Assembly (NCBI GenBank): GCA_035279785.1 | Contig: DATEHC010000048.1 | Span: forward strand, 1 to 24,676 | DNA: 24,676 nucleotides | From: 40CM-4-65-16 sp035279785 | GTDB taxonomy: Bacteria > Chloroflexota > Dormibacteria > Dormibacterales > Dormibacteraceae | Direction of reading: 5' to 3' | Shown: in pieces, positions 6,314 to 14,433 of the stretch | Layout: every line of letters starts with the position of its first letter | How positions within the stretch are numbered: the stretch's first letter is position 1 | Notes under the pieces: model-generated | The model's database searches: none | Seen by the model: only the letters and a program-made list of their open reading frames with translations | What the model was told of the DNA's origin: nothing | Translations under genes and position numbers: made by a program

Positions 6314-7348
6314 GTGCCTCGCGATAATTGCGCAATCGCAGCATCGAATACGAGGCTGGAGCTCGACGTCGCGCCCGGCTCCGCGGCAGCGGAGCTGGCG
6401 TGGCTGATGGACCTTCTGGTCCAGAGTTCGCGTTATGCCGAACCCGCTTTGGAGGAGCTCGACGGGTCGCTACTGCCAGGTGTGGCCGCGTTGCGGCCGA
6501 AGATCAAGGATGCGTTCGCCGCATTGTTCGACGACGACGTGCGCGGCTGCCCGGAGCTCCTCGTCCTGGCCGCGCAGGGCGAAGCGGTCGAAGAACACGA
6601 TCCACGCCGGCTGCTCACGTCGATGAGCACGCTTCCGAAGGGACGATTCGCCCCGGCGGACCTGTGGACCGAGCCACAAAGCGCGCGCCGCTCGATCCGG
6701 CGTCGCCTCGAGCTGCTGAGCCGCGACATTGGCATGCGACGCGCCTACCGCAACCTGCTCGTGGAAGTGTGGGAGCTGGCCCGTCCGGCGTGGCAGCGAC
6801 GCGGCCGCGCCGTCGCAGCCCGCGCCGCGGCCGAATGGTCGAGGTCGTTGCGAGCGGTGGCGACGGCCCGCGCTCTGACCAGGCTGATGCCGCCGCGACA
6901 CCCGCTGGCCCGCCGCGACCAACGCGCCGCGGCGGATCTTTTCAGGCGGCGGCGACGGGCCACGTTGGTGCCGGTCTACTTCTGCATGTCCGGCGGGCAG
7001 CTCGCGGACATCGGTGACCGGCTGCTCATCGGCGTGCCGGCGAGCGCGCTGGAACCGGCGCGGAGAACGCGCGACGCCGCGTTCGTCGCGTACCGCCTGC
7101 GCAGCCTCGCGGAACCGACCCGCGTCCACATCCTCATCCACCTGATGTCCACGCCCTGCGGCGTGATGGAGATGACGCGCGCGCTGGAGATGACGCAGCC
7201 GACCGTCAGCGAGCACGTGCGCGTGCTCATCGCGGCGGGGTTGGTACGACGACTCGAGAGGGGAGGCCGGACAGTCCTCATCGCGTCGCCTGAGGGACTC
7301 GACCGTCTGCTCGAGGACGCGAGGGCTACGGTCAGTCGCTGGCGGTGA
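6314..7348 (+). CDS. Large ArsR-like winged-helix transcriptional regulator
   Basis: A predicted DNA-binding regulator of 344 residues from the GTG at 6314. The first 250 or so residues are helical and Arg-rich. Residues about 259-330 are a winged helix with AYRLRSLAEPTRVHILIHLM, the recognition helix region QPTVSEHVRVLIAAGLV and a basic wing ERGGRTVL. The layout parallels the regulator at 2703 but lacks its Cys-rich tail. The start is uncertain. The ATG at 6209 would overlap the divergent YceI gene. An in-frame CTG at 6356 begins at MELDVAPGSAAAELAW, and an ATG lies at 6407. The gene is divergent from yceI and its end overlaps the convergent esterase gene by 17 bases. Its ligand is unknown; no metal-binding Cys pair is obvious. 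Confidence 0.8.
   Translation: MPRDNCAIAASNTRLELDVAPGSAAAELAWLMDLLVQSSRYAEPALEELDGSLLPGVAALRPKIKDAFAALFDDDVRGCPELLVLAAQGEAVEEHDPRRLLTSMSTLPKGRFAPADLWTEPQSARRSIRRRLELLSRDIGMRRAYRNLLVEVWELARPAWQRRGRAVAARAAAEWSRSLRAVATARALTRLMPPRHPLARRDQRAAADLFRRRRRATLVPVYFCMSGGQLADIGDRLLIGVPASALEPARRTRDAAFVAYRLRSLAEPTRVHILIHLMSTPCGVMEMTRALEMTQPTVSEHVRVLIAAGLVRRLERGGRTVLIASPEGLDRLLEDARATVSRWR
6327..6336. promoter_or_regulatory. Perfect palindrome, possible regulator binding site
   Basis: ATTGCGCAAT is a perfect 10-base palindrome, nested in GCGATA...ATCGC. It overlaps a GATAAT (6323-6328) resembling a -10 element and lies just inside the proposed regulator start at 6314. If translation actually begins downstream (CTG 6356 or ATG 6407), this would be an operator overlapping the promoter. 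Short palindromes arise by chance, so support is weak. Confidence 0.3.
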
Positions 7349-8291
7349 GGAACTCGAACAGCCGGTCGTGGTCACCCGGCAGGTCCTCGTGGCCGAGGTC
7401 GGGGTAGAGCACCATCTTCTTTGGCGACGTGATCTTGTTGTAGGCCGCGAACTGCGTCGAAGGCGGGCAGATCATGTCCATCAGCGCGGTCGTCATCTGG
7501 ACGCGGGCCCGGATCCTGTCCGCGAGGTGCTGCACGTCGATGTATCCGAGCCGCGTGAACGTCTCCTCTTCGCGCTCGTGCGTCGGATCGAACCGAGTGA
7601 AGTAGTAGACGAGCTCCTCGTAGGCGTCGCGCGCGAGGTCCATCTCCCACACGCGCCGGTAGTCGCAGAGAAAAGGAAAGACGGGCGCCGCGCGCCAGAT
7701 CCGCGGCTCGAGCGCAGCGCAAGCCAGCGAGAGCCCGCCGCCCTGTGAGCCGCCCGCGACAGCGACGCGCGTGGCGTCGACGTCAGGCTGATCCATCACG
7801 ATCCGCGCAAGGCGGACGGTGTCGAGAAAGATCTGGCGGAAAAGCAGCTTGTCCGGCTCGTCGGCGAGCCCGCGGATGATCTGCCCGCGTAGCGTCGTGC
7901 CCTTGACACCGCCGACGTCCTCCGACAACCCGCCCTGGCCGCGCACGTCGAGGGCCGCGACGACAAATCCCTGTGCCACCCACGCGAGCTTGTCGAACCA
8001 GTCGGATGCGCTTCCGGAATAGCCGTGGAATCGCAGGATCGCGGGATGCGAACCGGACTCTCGCGGCCGCATGAGCTGGGCGTGGATGCGCGCGCCGCGC
8101 ACGCCGGTGAACCAGAGGTCGAAGCACTCGGCGAACCTCGCGGGATTCGGATGCGGCTGCAGCTCCACTTCCGGGGGAGTCGCGTCGAGCTCGGCGAGAG
8201 CCCGCGCCCAGTAGGCGTCGAAGTCGGCCGGTTTGGGGTTGCGTCCCCGGTAAGCGCGTAGCTCGTCCAGGGGCAGATCGAATACGCCCAA
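7332..8291 (-). CDS. Acetyl xylan esterase / cephalosporin-C deacetylase family (CE7)
   Basis: An alpha/beta-hydrolase of 319 residues expected to remove acetyl groups from short xylo-oligosaccharides and related small esters, in the cytoplasm since no signal peptide is seen. CE7 hallmarks are all present at family positions: RGQG at 117-120, the nucleophile Ser182 in GGSQGGG, Asp272 in LMDMICPPST, and the catalytic pair His301-Glu302 in LGHED. The N-terminus FDLPLDELRAYRG is also typical. The start is TTG at 8291, fixed by this conserved N-terminus; the Shine-Dalgarno (GAGG) is rather distant. It starts 15 bases after the M23 peptidase gene stop, so they are probably co-transcribed. Substrate preference cannot be read from sequence. 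Confidence 0.93.
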   Translation of the reverse strand: MGVFDLPLDELRAYRGRNPKPADFDAYWARALAELDATPPEVELQPHPNPARFAECFDLWFTGVRGARIHAQLMRPRESGSHPAILRFHGYSGSASDWFDKLAWVAQGFVVAALDVRGQGGLSEDVGGVKGTTLRGQIIRGLADEPDKLLFRQIFLDTVRLARIVMDQPDVDATRVAVAGGSQGGGLSLACAALEPRIWRAAPVFPFLCDYRRVWEMDLARDAYEELVYYFTRFDPTHEREEETFTRLGYIDVQHLADRIRARVQMTTALMDMICPPSTQFAAYNKITSPKKMVLYPDLGHEDLPGDHDRLFEFLTASD

Positions 8292-8306
8292 GTTACAGAG
8301 GCGACC

Positions 8307-9278
8307 TCAGCAACCGGCCAGCGGCCCCGGGTCGGTCGGCACGCCTCCCACCTCGAGCTGCAGGTGCAGGTGCGCGCCGATGGAAAGGCCCGTGCTGCCC
8401 ACGAAGCCGATGACCTGGCCCTGCTGGACGTACTGGCCGGCGATCGTCGCGGACTGCGACATGTGGGCGTAGATCTCGACCAGCCCGTAGCTGTCGGTGA
8501 TCTCGACCCGCATGCCGAAGTAGTCGGCGTAGCCGGTCGCCGTGACCTTGCCGCCGGCCGCCGCGACGATCGGGGTGCCGAGCTCCGCGAGTATGTCGAG
8601 GCCGGTGTGGAAGTGCAGGTATCCGGCGTATGGCGGCTCGAGAGCGAAGGACGTCGGGCCGAACTTCTGGATGATCGGCGCGCCCTGGATCGGGCAGTAG
8701 AACGCACCGGGCTTCAGCGGATCGGCGGGCAACCCGCTCGGCAGGCTCGGCCCGATCGTCGGATCGACGGGCACGACGAGCTTCATGCCGGTCGCCATCT
8801 GGTCCGCGCGGATGCTGTTGAACCCAAGGAGGTCGGTTGGGTCGACGCCGAACCTCGAGGCCAGGCTCACAGGGGAGTCGCCTGGCTTGACCGTGATGAC
8901 GACGCCCGGCATCGGCGGCAGGTTGAGAGGCTGCCCGAGCTTCAGCGGCAGGTGCAGGCCGGGGTTCGACCACGTGACCTCGCGCAGGGTGAGCCCGAAT
9001 GACTTGGCGATGCTGTCGAGCGTGTCGCCGTCCTTGACCCGGTAGAGGATCGCCTTGCGATTCGGCATCGCCGTCGTCGGTATCGAGATCGGCTTGATGA
9101 TCACGCTGTCCCGGCCCATCGCGAAGTTGCCCACGGAGAACCCGTTGTCCGGGACGACCGAGCTCAGCCCTCCCGCGCGAGCAGACACGCTGAAACCGAG
9201 ATCGGCGGCACCGTAGCCGGATATCACGAGCGCGATCAGCACGACAAGGCCGTGGCTGACCCAGCGATACTGCCGCAA
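8307..9278 (-). CDS. LysM / M23-family peptidoglycan endopeptidase
   Basis: A predicted exported cell-wall hydrolase or scaffold of 323 residues. An N-terminal hydrophobic stretch (about 9-28) serves as signal or anchor. LysM-like repeats occupy about 77-121 (YRVKDGDTLDSIAKSFGL) and 126-170 (VITVKPGDSPVSLASRFGV). The C-terminal lysostaphin-type domain shows zinc ligands His224 and Asp228 in HFHTGLDI, His272 in IYAHMS, and His303/His305 in GAHLHLQ. The metal and catalytic residues are all present, so the enzyme should be active; the last motif reads HLHLQ rather than the usual HLHFE. The TTG start at 9278 has a GGGGG about 7 bases upstream. It lies between the GT4 synthase and the esterase on the same strand. 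Confidence 0.93.
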   Translation of the reverse strand: MRQYRWVSHGLVVLIALVISGYGAADLGFSVSARAGGLSSVVPDNGFSVGNFAMGRDSVIIKPISIPTTAMPNRKAILYRVKDGDTLDSIAKSFGLTLREVTWSNPGLHLPLKLGQPLNLPPMPGVVITVKPGDSPVSLASRFGVDPTDLLGFNSIRADQMATGMKLVVPVDPTIGPSLPSGLPADPLKPGAFYCPIQGAPIIQKFGPTSFALEPPYAGYLHFHTGLDILAELGTPIVAAAGGKVTATGYADYFGMRVEITDSYGLVEIYAHMSQSATIAGQYVQQGQVIGFVGSTGLSIGAHLHLQLEVGGVPTDPGPLAGC

Positions 9279-9358
9279 ACGCCTACCCCCTGGCTTTGCT
9301 CAGGAGCGCCGCAGCGCGTCTAAGTCCGCGTCACCCTAACAAACCTTGCGGCGGGGAG

Positions 9359-10564
9359 TCAAACCCATAGCGACTCGTAAAGCTCGACCGTACGCGCGGC
9401 AATCGCGGGCCAACCGAAGCTCTGCAGCACCCGACGCCGGCCCGCCTCTCCCATGCTTCGAGCCAGCGCGGGATCGTCCAGCAGCAGCTCGATCTTCCGG
9501 GCCAGGCCGGCCGCGAACTCGTCCGCGCGATCGGGGTCGAGGTCGACCAGGAAGCCGGTCTCGCCTTCGACCACGATCTCCGGGATTCCGCCCACACGCG
9601 AAGCGACGACGGCCGTCTCGCACGCCATCGCCTCGAGGATCACCAGCCCGAACGGCTCGTAGACCGAGGGGCATACGAAAACGGTCGCGTGCGAGTGGAG
9701 GTGGATGAGGTCCTCGCGGGAGATGAACCTGTCGATCCAGACCAGCGTTCGTCCCTGCGCGCGCACGCGCTCGACCAGCCCCTCGACCTCTGCCGCGATC
9801 TCGGGCGTGTCCGGGCTGCTTGCCGCGATCACGACCTGGCGCGACCCTTCGAGCCTGAGGACCGCGTTGAGGAGGTGGGGAAGGCCCTTCTGCCTGGTGA
9901 TGCGACCGTTGAAGAAGGCGTACGGACGCGACGCATCGATGCCATAGCGCGCAAGGGTCTCGGGTGAATCGATCCGCCTGTAGATCTCGGGGTCGATGCC
10001 GTTGTGGATCACGTGGACGCGCGCTGGATCGACCGCGGGATAGCAGTCGAGCACGTCCTTGCGCACTCCCTTCGACACGGCGATGACCGCGTCCGCGGCC
10101 TCGATCCCGGTCCGCTCGCAGAACGTGGACAGCGCGTAGCCGCCACCCAGCTGCTCGGCCTTCCACGGGCGCAGCGGCTCGAGGCTGTGGATGGTCATCA
10201 CGTGCGGGATCGACCACATGAGCTTCGCGAAGTGGCCGCCGAGCGTCGCGTACCACGTGTGGCTGTGCGCCAGCTGCGCGCCCTTCGCCGCGCCCGCCAT
10301 CGCGAGGTCGATCGAGATCGCCTGCAGCGCCGCCGCTTCGGGTTTGGGCTCGGACAGCTCGTCCCACGCCTTGAACGCGTGCACGTCTTCTTCCTCGCGC
10401 GGCGATCCCCAGCAGTAGACGCCCACGTCGAGCAGCCGCCGCAGCTCGCGCACGAGGTACTCGACGTGCGTGCCCGCGCCTCCGTAGACCTCTGGCGGGT
10501 ACTCGCGCGTGAGCAGCGCGATGCGTCGGTCCTGTTTCAACCCGGTAATTCTCCGGTCTGTCAT
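9359..10564 (-). CDS. glgA: Actinobacterial-type glycogen synthase / alpha-maltose-1-phosphate synthase (GT4)
   Basis: A cytosolic retaining glycosyltransferase of about 401 residues, most like mycobacterial GlgM/GlgA, which uses ADP-glucose to build maltose-1-phosphate or extend alpha-1,4-glucan. Diagnostic segments are LLTREYPPEVYGGAGTHVEYL at the N-terminus, HSHTWYATLGGHFAKL, HSLEPLRPWKAEQLGGGY, NGRITRQKG (about 219-227) and the GT4 donor motif EPFGLVILEAMA with Glu303 and Glu311. The ATG at 10564 is used. A TTG at 10540 with GGAG ten bases before it begins MKQDRRIALL and may be the true start. It is divergent from the DNA ligase gene with only 22 bases between starts. The GlgM versus GlgA choice depends on whether a GlgE-type pathway exists elsewhere in the genome. 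Confidence 0.92.
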   Translation of the reverse strand: MTDRRITGLKQDRRIALLTREYPPEVYGGAGTHVEYLVRELRRLLDVGVYCWGSPREEEDVHAFKAWDELSEPKPEAAALQAISIDLAMAGAAKGAQLAHSHTWYATLGGHFAKLMWSIPHVMTIHSLEPLRPWKAEQLGGGYALSTFCERTGIEAADAVIAVSKGVRKDVLDCYPAVDPARVHVIHNGIDPEIYRRIDSPETLARYGIDASRPYAFFNGRITRQKGLPHLLNAVLRLEGSRQVVIAASSPDTPEIAAEVEGLVERVRAQGRTLVWIDRFISREDLIHLHSHATVFVCPSVYEPFGLVILEAMACETAVVASRVGGIPEIVVEGETGFLVDLDPDRADEFAAGLARKIELLLDDPALARSMGEAGRRRVLQSFGWPAIAARTVELYESLWV

Positions 10565-10574
10565 GGTTCGATGT

Positions 10575-10581
10575 GGGGGAG
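10575..10581 (+). promoter_or_regulatory. Ribosome binding site that fixes the ligase start
   Basis: GGGGGAG lies five bases before the GTG at 10587. It selects this GTG over the longer reading to 10509, which would run back through the divergent glgA coding sequence. Confidence 0.75.
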
Positions 10582-10586
10582 TTGTC

Positions 10587-12320
10587 GTGAAGTTCGCCGA
10601 GCTTGCCACCTACCTCGACCGCATGGAGGCGACGCGCAGCCGCAACGAGCTGGTCAAGACGCTGGCCGAGCTGTACGCGCGAACCTCGCCAGACGAGATC
10701 CAGCCCGTCACCTATCTCATCCAGGGCCGGCTCGTGCCGTTCTTCGAACCGGTCGAGATCGGCATGGGCGAGAAGCTCGTGATCGCGGCCATCGCGCACG
10801 CGGCCGGTCAAACGCCGGCGGACGTCACCAAGGAGTTCAATACGCTCGGCGACCTCGGACTTGTCGCCGAGCGCCTGGCCAGGAAGCCGCGCGGCGCGAC
10901 TCCCTCCACCACCGAGGTCCATGAGCGGCTGATGGCGATCGCCGGCTCCGCCGGCGCGGGGTCCGTGGAGAAGAAGCGCACGCTTTTTGCGTCGCTGCTC
11001 GGCGACCTCGACGCACGCTCGTCCAAGCACCTGGTACGCATGGCCCTGGGCCGCCTGCGGCTCGGCATCGGCGACCCGACCGTGCTCGAGGCGCTGTCCT
11101 TCGCGAAGAAGGGCGACCGCTCCATGCGGCCGGCGCTCGAGGCTGCGTACAACCGGACGTCCGACCTCGGCCTCATCGCGAGGACGTTCTGGACGAAAGG
11201 TGAGAAAGGCATCGCCGCGCTGAAGATCACAGTGGGCCGGCCCATCCGCCCGCAGCTGGCCGAGCGCCTGCCGAATCCCGAGGCCGTCATCAAGAAGCTG
11301 GGCAGCGTGGGCGTTCAGCCGAAGTACGACGGCATCCGCGTCCAGATCCACAAGAATGGCACCAAGGTGCGGATCTTCTCGCGCAACCTCGAGGACTTCA
11401 GCGAGATGTTCATCGAGCTCGCGGAGGCGGCGCGCAAGCTCGCCGACAAAACGCTGATCCTGGATGGCGAGGCGATCGGCTACAACCCCGAGTCCGAGGA
11501 GTACGTCATGTTCCAGGAGACGGCTTCGCGCCGCCGCCAGCACGGAATCGAGGCGGCCGCCGCGAGCCTGCCCCTCGTCGCCTTTGTGTTCGACGTGCTG
11601 TTTCGCAACGGCAAGGACCTGACCGCGCTGCCGTACCACGAGCGGTACGCGCTGCTCGGCGACGTTCTCGGGGGATCGCGCGTGCTGACGCCTGCGCCGC
11701 TCAGTACCACCGACTCGGCCGCCGAATTGACAGCGACCCTCCTCGACAACATCAGCAAAGGCCTCGAGGGGGTCGTGGTCAAGCGCATGGACTCGCCGTA
11801 CCAGGCGGGGGCGCGGAACTTCAACTGGGTCAAGCTGAAGCGGACGACCAGCGGGCAGCTCAACGACACCGTCGACCTCGTGCTCCTCGGCTACTACTTC
11901 GGCAAGGGCAAGAGGACGGAGTTCGGGCTCGGCGCGTTGCTCGCGGGCGTCTACGACGCCGAGCACGACAGGTTCGACACCATCACGAAGATCGGCACCG
12001 GTCTGTCCGACGCGGGCTGGCGCGAGATCCACGCGCGCGCCGACAAGCTGCAGGTGAAGGACAAGCCCGCGCGCGTGCGCTCGATCCTCACGCCGGACGT
12101 GTGGCTCAAGCCCGAGGTCGTGGTCGAGGTGCTCGCCGACGAGATCACGCCCGGCACCAACCACACGGCGGGTAAGGTGGGCGACGGACCCGGCTACGCG
12201 CTGCGATTTCCTCGCATCGTGTCCTTCCGCGGCGCCGACAAACGACCCGAGGACGCGACGACGACCAAAGAGATCATCGAGATGTTCCAGCAGCAGGGTC
12301 GGAAGAAGGTCCCGACCTAG
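10587..12320 (+). CDS. lig: ATP-dependent DNA ligase (archaeal / LigB-like type I)
   Basis: A nick-sealing ligase of 577 residues with the layout of archaeal and actinobacterial LigB-like enzymes. An all-helical DNA-binding N-domain (about 1-210) precedes the adenylation domain, where Lys246 in PKYDGIR is the adenylated lysine. It is followed by RIFSRNLEDF, motif III LILDGEAIGYN, motif IV EGVVVKRM and motif V WVKLKR. The C-terminal OB domain contains motif VI-like sequence near GPGYALRFPR. There are no polymerase or nuclease extensions, so it is not a LigD. Bacteria use NAD-dependent LigA for replication, so this enzyme is presumably for repair. It is divergent from glgA and convergent with the penicillin-binding protein gene, whose stop is only three bases away. 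Confidence 0.96.
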   Translation: MKFAELATYLDRMEATRSRNELVKTLAELYARTSPDEIQPVTYLIQGRLVPFFEPVEIGMGEKLVIAAIAHAAGQTPADVTKEFNTLGDLGLVAERLARKPRGATPSTTEVHERLMAIAGSAGAGSVEKKRTLFASLLGDLDARSSKHLVRMALGRLRLGIGDPTVLEALSFAKKGDRSMRPALEAAYNRTSDLGLIARTFWTKGEKGIAALKITVGRPIRPQLAERLPNPEAVIKKLGSVGVQPKYDGIRVQIHKNGTKVRIFSRNLEDFSEMFIELAEAARKLADKTLILDGEAIGYNPESEEYVMFQETASRRRQHGIEAAAASLPLVAFVFDVLFRNGKDLTALPYHERYALLGDVLGGSRVLTPAPLSTTDSAAELTATLLDNISKGLEGVVVKRMDSPYQAGARNFNWVKLKRTTSGQLNDTVDLVLLGYYFGKGKRTEFGLGALLAGVYDAEHDRFDTITKIGTGLSDAGWREIHARADKLQVKDKPARVRSILTPDVWLKPEVVVEVLADEITPGTNHTAGKVGDGPGYALRFPRIVSFRGADKRPEDATTTKEIIEMFQQQGRKKVPT

Positions 12321-12323
12321 CCG

Positions 12324-14351
12324 CTAGCCGTGGTGCTTCTTGTGGCCTTCGCCGCGTGGCGCAGGCGACGGGGGCGGTTGCGGCGGTGAGGCCGGCTGCG
12401 TGCCGGGCAGGTAGTAGTTGTTGTATGCGGAGACCAGGCCGGCCGGAACGTCGAACCAGCCGTTGGGTCCCAGCAGGGGCAGGCCCTGCTCGAGGAAGGC
12501 GTGCCAGGCCGGCACCGCGACGTAGTAGCTGTCCGATCCCTCCGTCATCTTGATGCGCCAGTCGGGATTGCCCATCCACACCGCGACCGCGATCCGCGGC
12601 GTGAAGCCGATGGTCCACGCGTCCGCAAAGCTGTCGGACGTGCCGGTCTTGACGGCGACCTGATAGCCAGGGATCACCAGCTCCGAGTTCCGACCGAAGA
12701 TCAGCGCCCGGTTCGAGTCCCTCGACAGCATCGCGCCCATGATGTACGCCACCTTCGGATCGATCACCTGCTTACCGGCGTCGGCGTGGCTGTAGATCGT
12801 CTTGCCACCCTGGTCGATCTTCGCGATCGCGTACGGCTGGTGGAGCGTGCCCTGGGCCGCGAGCACTGAGGCGCCGGTCGCCATCTGCAGCGGCGTCTCA
12901 CCATAGCCCCCAAGTGTTAGCGACGGACCGAAGCCGTTCACCGGGTCGTCGTTCGTGAACGTGCCGTTGGACTGCTGCTGCCAGGGTGGCGCGCCCATCG
13001 CGCGCGCCATCTCGACGACGTTCGGCACGCCCACGCTCAGCTCGACCTTCACCGCGGGGATGTTCAGCGAGTTGCCGATGCACTGCTGGAGCTCGCATGT
13101 GCCGTGGAAGCGGCCGTCGTAGTTCTGCGGCGTGTAGACGATGCCCGGCGCGGTGTAGGTGAACGGCGCGTCGAGCACTGGCGTCGACATCGCAAACCGG
13201 CCGCTGTTTATGGCGGCGGTGTAGGTGAAGATCTTCATCGAAGATCCGGGGTTGCGCGGAGGCCAGACGGCGAGGTTGTACTGCCCGCCGTTGCTGCTCG
13301 GGTTCGCCGAGGAGACCATCGCGATGATCGCGCCGGACGTCGGGTCGATGGCGACGAGCGCGCCCTGCTGCACGTTGCGCCACGACAGTGACGACTGCGT
13401 GCTCGAGATCGCCTTCTGACCGATCGTCTGCAGCTGAATGTTGAGGGTGGTCAGCACGCGCATGCCGCCCCCATATGTCGCCCCCTTGCCGTACGTCTTG
13501 ATGAGGTTCGTGATCACGTAGTTCACGAAGCCCGGCGCGATCACGGCATTGGCCGGCATGAACATGTGGTTCGGCGGCGTGAGGTCTTCCGCGAGGGCCT
13601 TGCCGGCGTCGGCCTGGGTGATCTTGCCCTGGTCGACCATCGCGCCCAGGACCTCGTGCTGGCGATCCTTGGCGACCTGCCAGTGCACGAACGGGTCGTA
13701 GTGCGTTGGACCGCGGATGATCCCGGCGAGCATCGCCGCCTGCGCGAGGTCGAGGTCCGACGTCTTCTTGTGGAAGTAGATCTGCGCGGCGGCGCCCACG
13801 CCGACCGCGCTGTTGCCGAACTGGACGTCGTTCAGATAGGTCTGCAGGATCTCCGACTTCGAGTACCGATGCTCGACCTCGAATGCGAGCCACGCCTCGT
13901 TGAGCTTGCGTTGGAACGAGGGCTGATCGCCGATCAAGCGCAGCTTCACGAGCTGCTGTGTGATCGTGGACGCGCCCTCGACCGCGCTCCTCGCCTTCAG
14001 GTCGACGACGGTCGCGCGCGCGATTCCCGCCGGGTCGACGCCTGGCTCCTGGTAGAAGTTGTGGTCCTCGATCGCGACAGCTGCCTCGGGAAGGTAGGTC
14101 CCCATCGTGGACAGCGATTCGTCGTAGTGCTGATAGCCCGACGGGTGGACGTCGGCAAGGATCGTGGTGTTGTCGGCCGCGTAGATCACGGTGTCCGAGG
14201 GCAAGGGGTCCGCGACCGCCGAAACATCTGGAAGCGTCGACGCATACGCGACACCAAGCGGTGCCGCGATAGCTATCGGCACCACCAGCACGAGCAGTGG
14301 CGCGAAGCGTCGCCAACGCAAAGCACGATGCTTCGGTGTCGACAATCCCAT
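12324..14351 (-). CDS. Class A penicillin-binding protein (transglycosylase/transpeptidase)
   Basis: A bifunctional peptidoglycan synthase of about 675 residues anchored by one N-terminal helix (about 20-42). Positions below count from an upstream TTG at 14363; subtract four for the ATG at 14351, which I prefer. The GT51 domain carries Glu99 in AIEDHNFY, GASTITQQLVK (130-140) and LNDVQFG with the following GVGAAAQIYF. The transpeptidase domain carries the nucleophile in SSMK (374-377), SLN (432-434) and KTGTSD (572-577), so all active-site motifs are intact. The C-terminus ends in a Pro-rich, then Lys/His tail (PPQPPPSPAP...HKKHH). The distal part of the TTG-to-ATG leader has no clear Shine-Dalgarno. 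It lies downstream of the GT20 gene with a 69-base gap. Confidence 0.95.
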   Translation of the reverse strand: MGLSTPKHRALRWRRFAPLLVLVVPIAIAAPLGVAYASTLPDVSAVADPLPSDTVIYAADNTTILADVHPSGYQHYDESLSTMGTYLPEAAVAIEDHNFYQEPGVDPAGIARATVVDLKARSAVEGASTITQQLVKLRLIGDQPSFQRKLNEAWLAFEVEHRYSKSEILQTYLNDVQFGNSAVGVGAAAQIYFHKKTSDLDLAQAAMLAGIIRGPTHYDPFVHWQVAKDRQHEVLGAMVDQGKITQADAGKALAEDLTPPNHMFMPANAVIAPGFVNYVITNLIKTYGKGATYGGGMRVLTTLNIQLQTIGQKAISSTQSSLSWRNVQQGALVAIDPTSGAIIAMVSSANPSSNGGQYNLAVWPPRNPGSSMKIFTYTAAINSGRFAMSTPVLDAPFTYTAPGIVYTPQNYDGRFHGTCELQQCIGNSLNIPAVKVELSVGVPNVVEMARAMGAPPWQQQSNGTFTNDDPVNGFGPSLTLGGYGETPLQMATGASVLAAQGTLHQPYAIAKIDQGGKTIYSHADAGKQVIDPKVAYIMGAMLSRDSNRALIFGRNSELVIPGYQVAVKTGTSDSFADAWTIGFTPRIAVAVWMGNPDWRIKMTEGSDSYYVAVPAWHAFLEQGLPLLGPNGWFDVPAGLVSAYNNYYLPGTQPASPPQPPPSPAPRGEGHKKHHG

Positions 14352-14415
14352 ACAGGAGAGCAAAACGCATGCGCCGCGCCGACTATTGAAAAGACCGTCG
14401 ATGTAGCTCTTTGTA

Positions 14416-14433
14416 AATTCCTATTCAGGAATT
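14416..14433. terminator. Weak inverted repeat at the end of the GT20 gene
   Basis: AATTCCT (14416-14422) and AGGAATT (14427-14433) form a 7-pair stem with a 4-base loop spanning the GT20 stop codon. It is AT-rich in an otherwise GC-rich region and is followed on the minus strand by TACAAAGAGC, not a T-run. It could terminate weakly or be part of the promoter region of the penicillin-binding protein gene. Confidence 0.3.

Noticed and set aside
9279..9358. A possible cyclic-di-AMP or cyclic-di-GMP riboswitch upstream of the LysM/M23 gene
   Set aside because: The gap is only 80 bases, and the conserved cores of these riboswitches are not present. GCAAAGCC alone is not enough.
10300..10420. Short GC-rich repeats suggestive of a CRISPR or tandem array
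   Set aside because: No regularly spaced direct repeats are present; the runs are codon-level GC repetition inside glgA.
9336..12164. A 942-codon minus-strand reading frame across glgA and the ligase
   Set aside because: It is antisense to the ligase, which has all its motifs, and out of frame with glgA. The sequence is Arg/Asp/Leu-rich shadow coding typical of high GC content.
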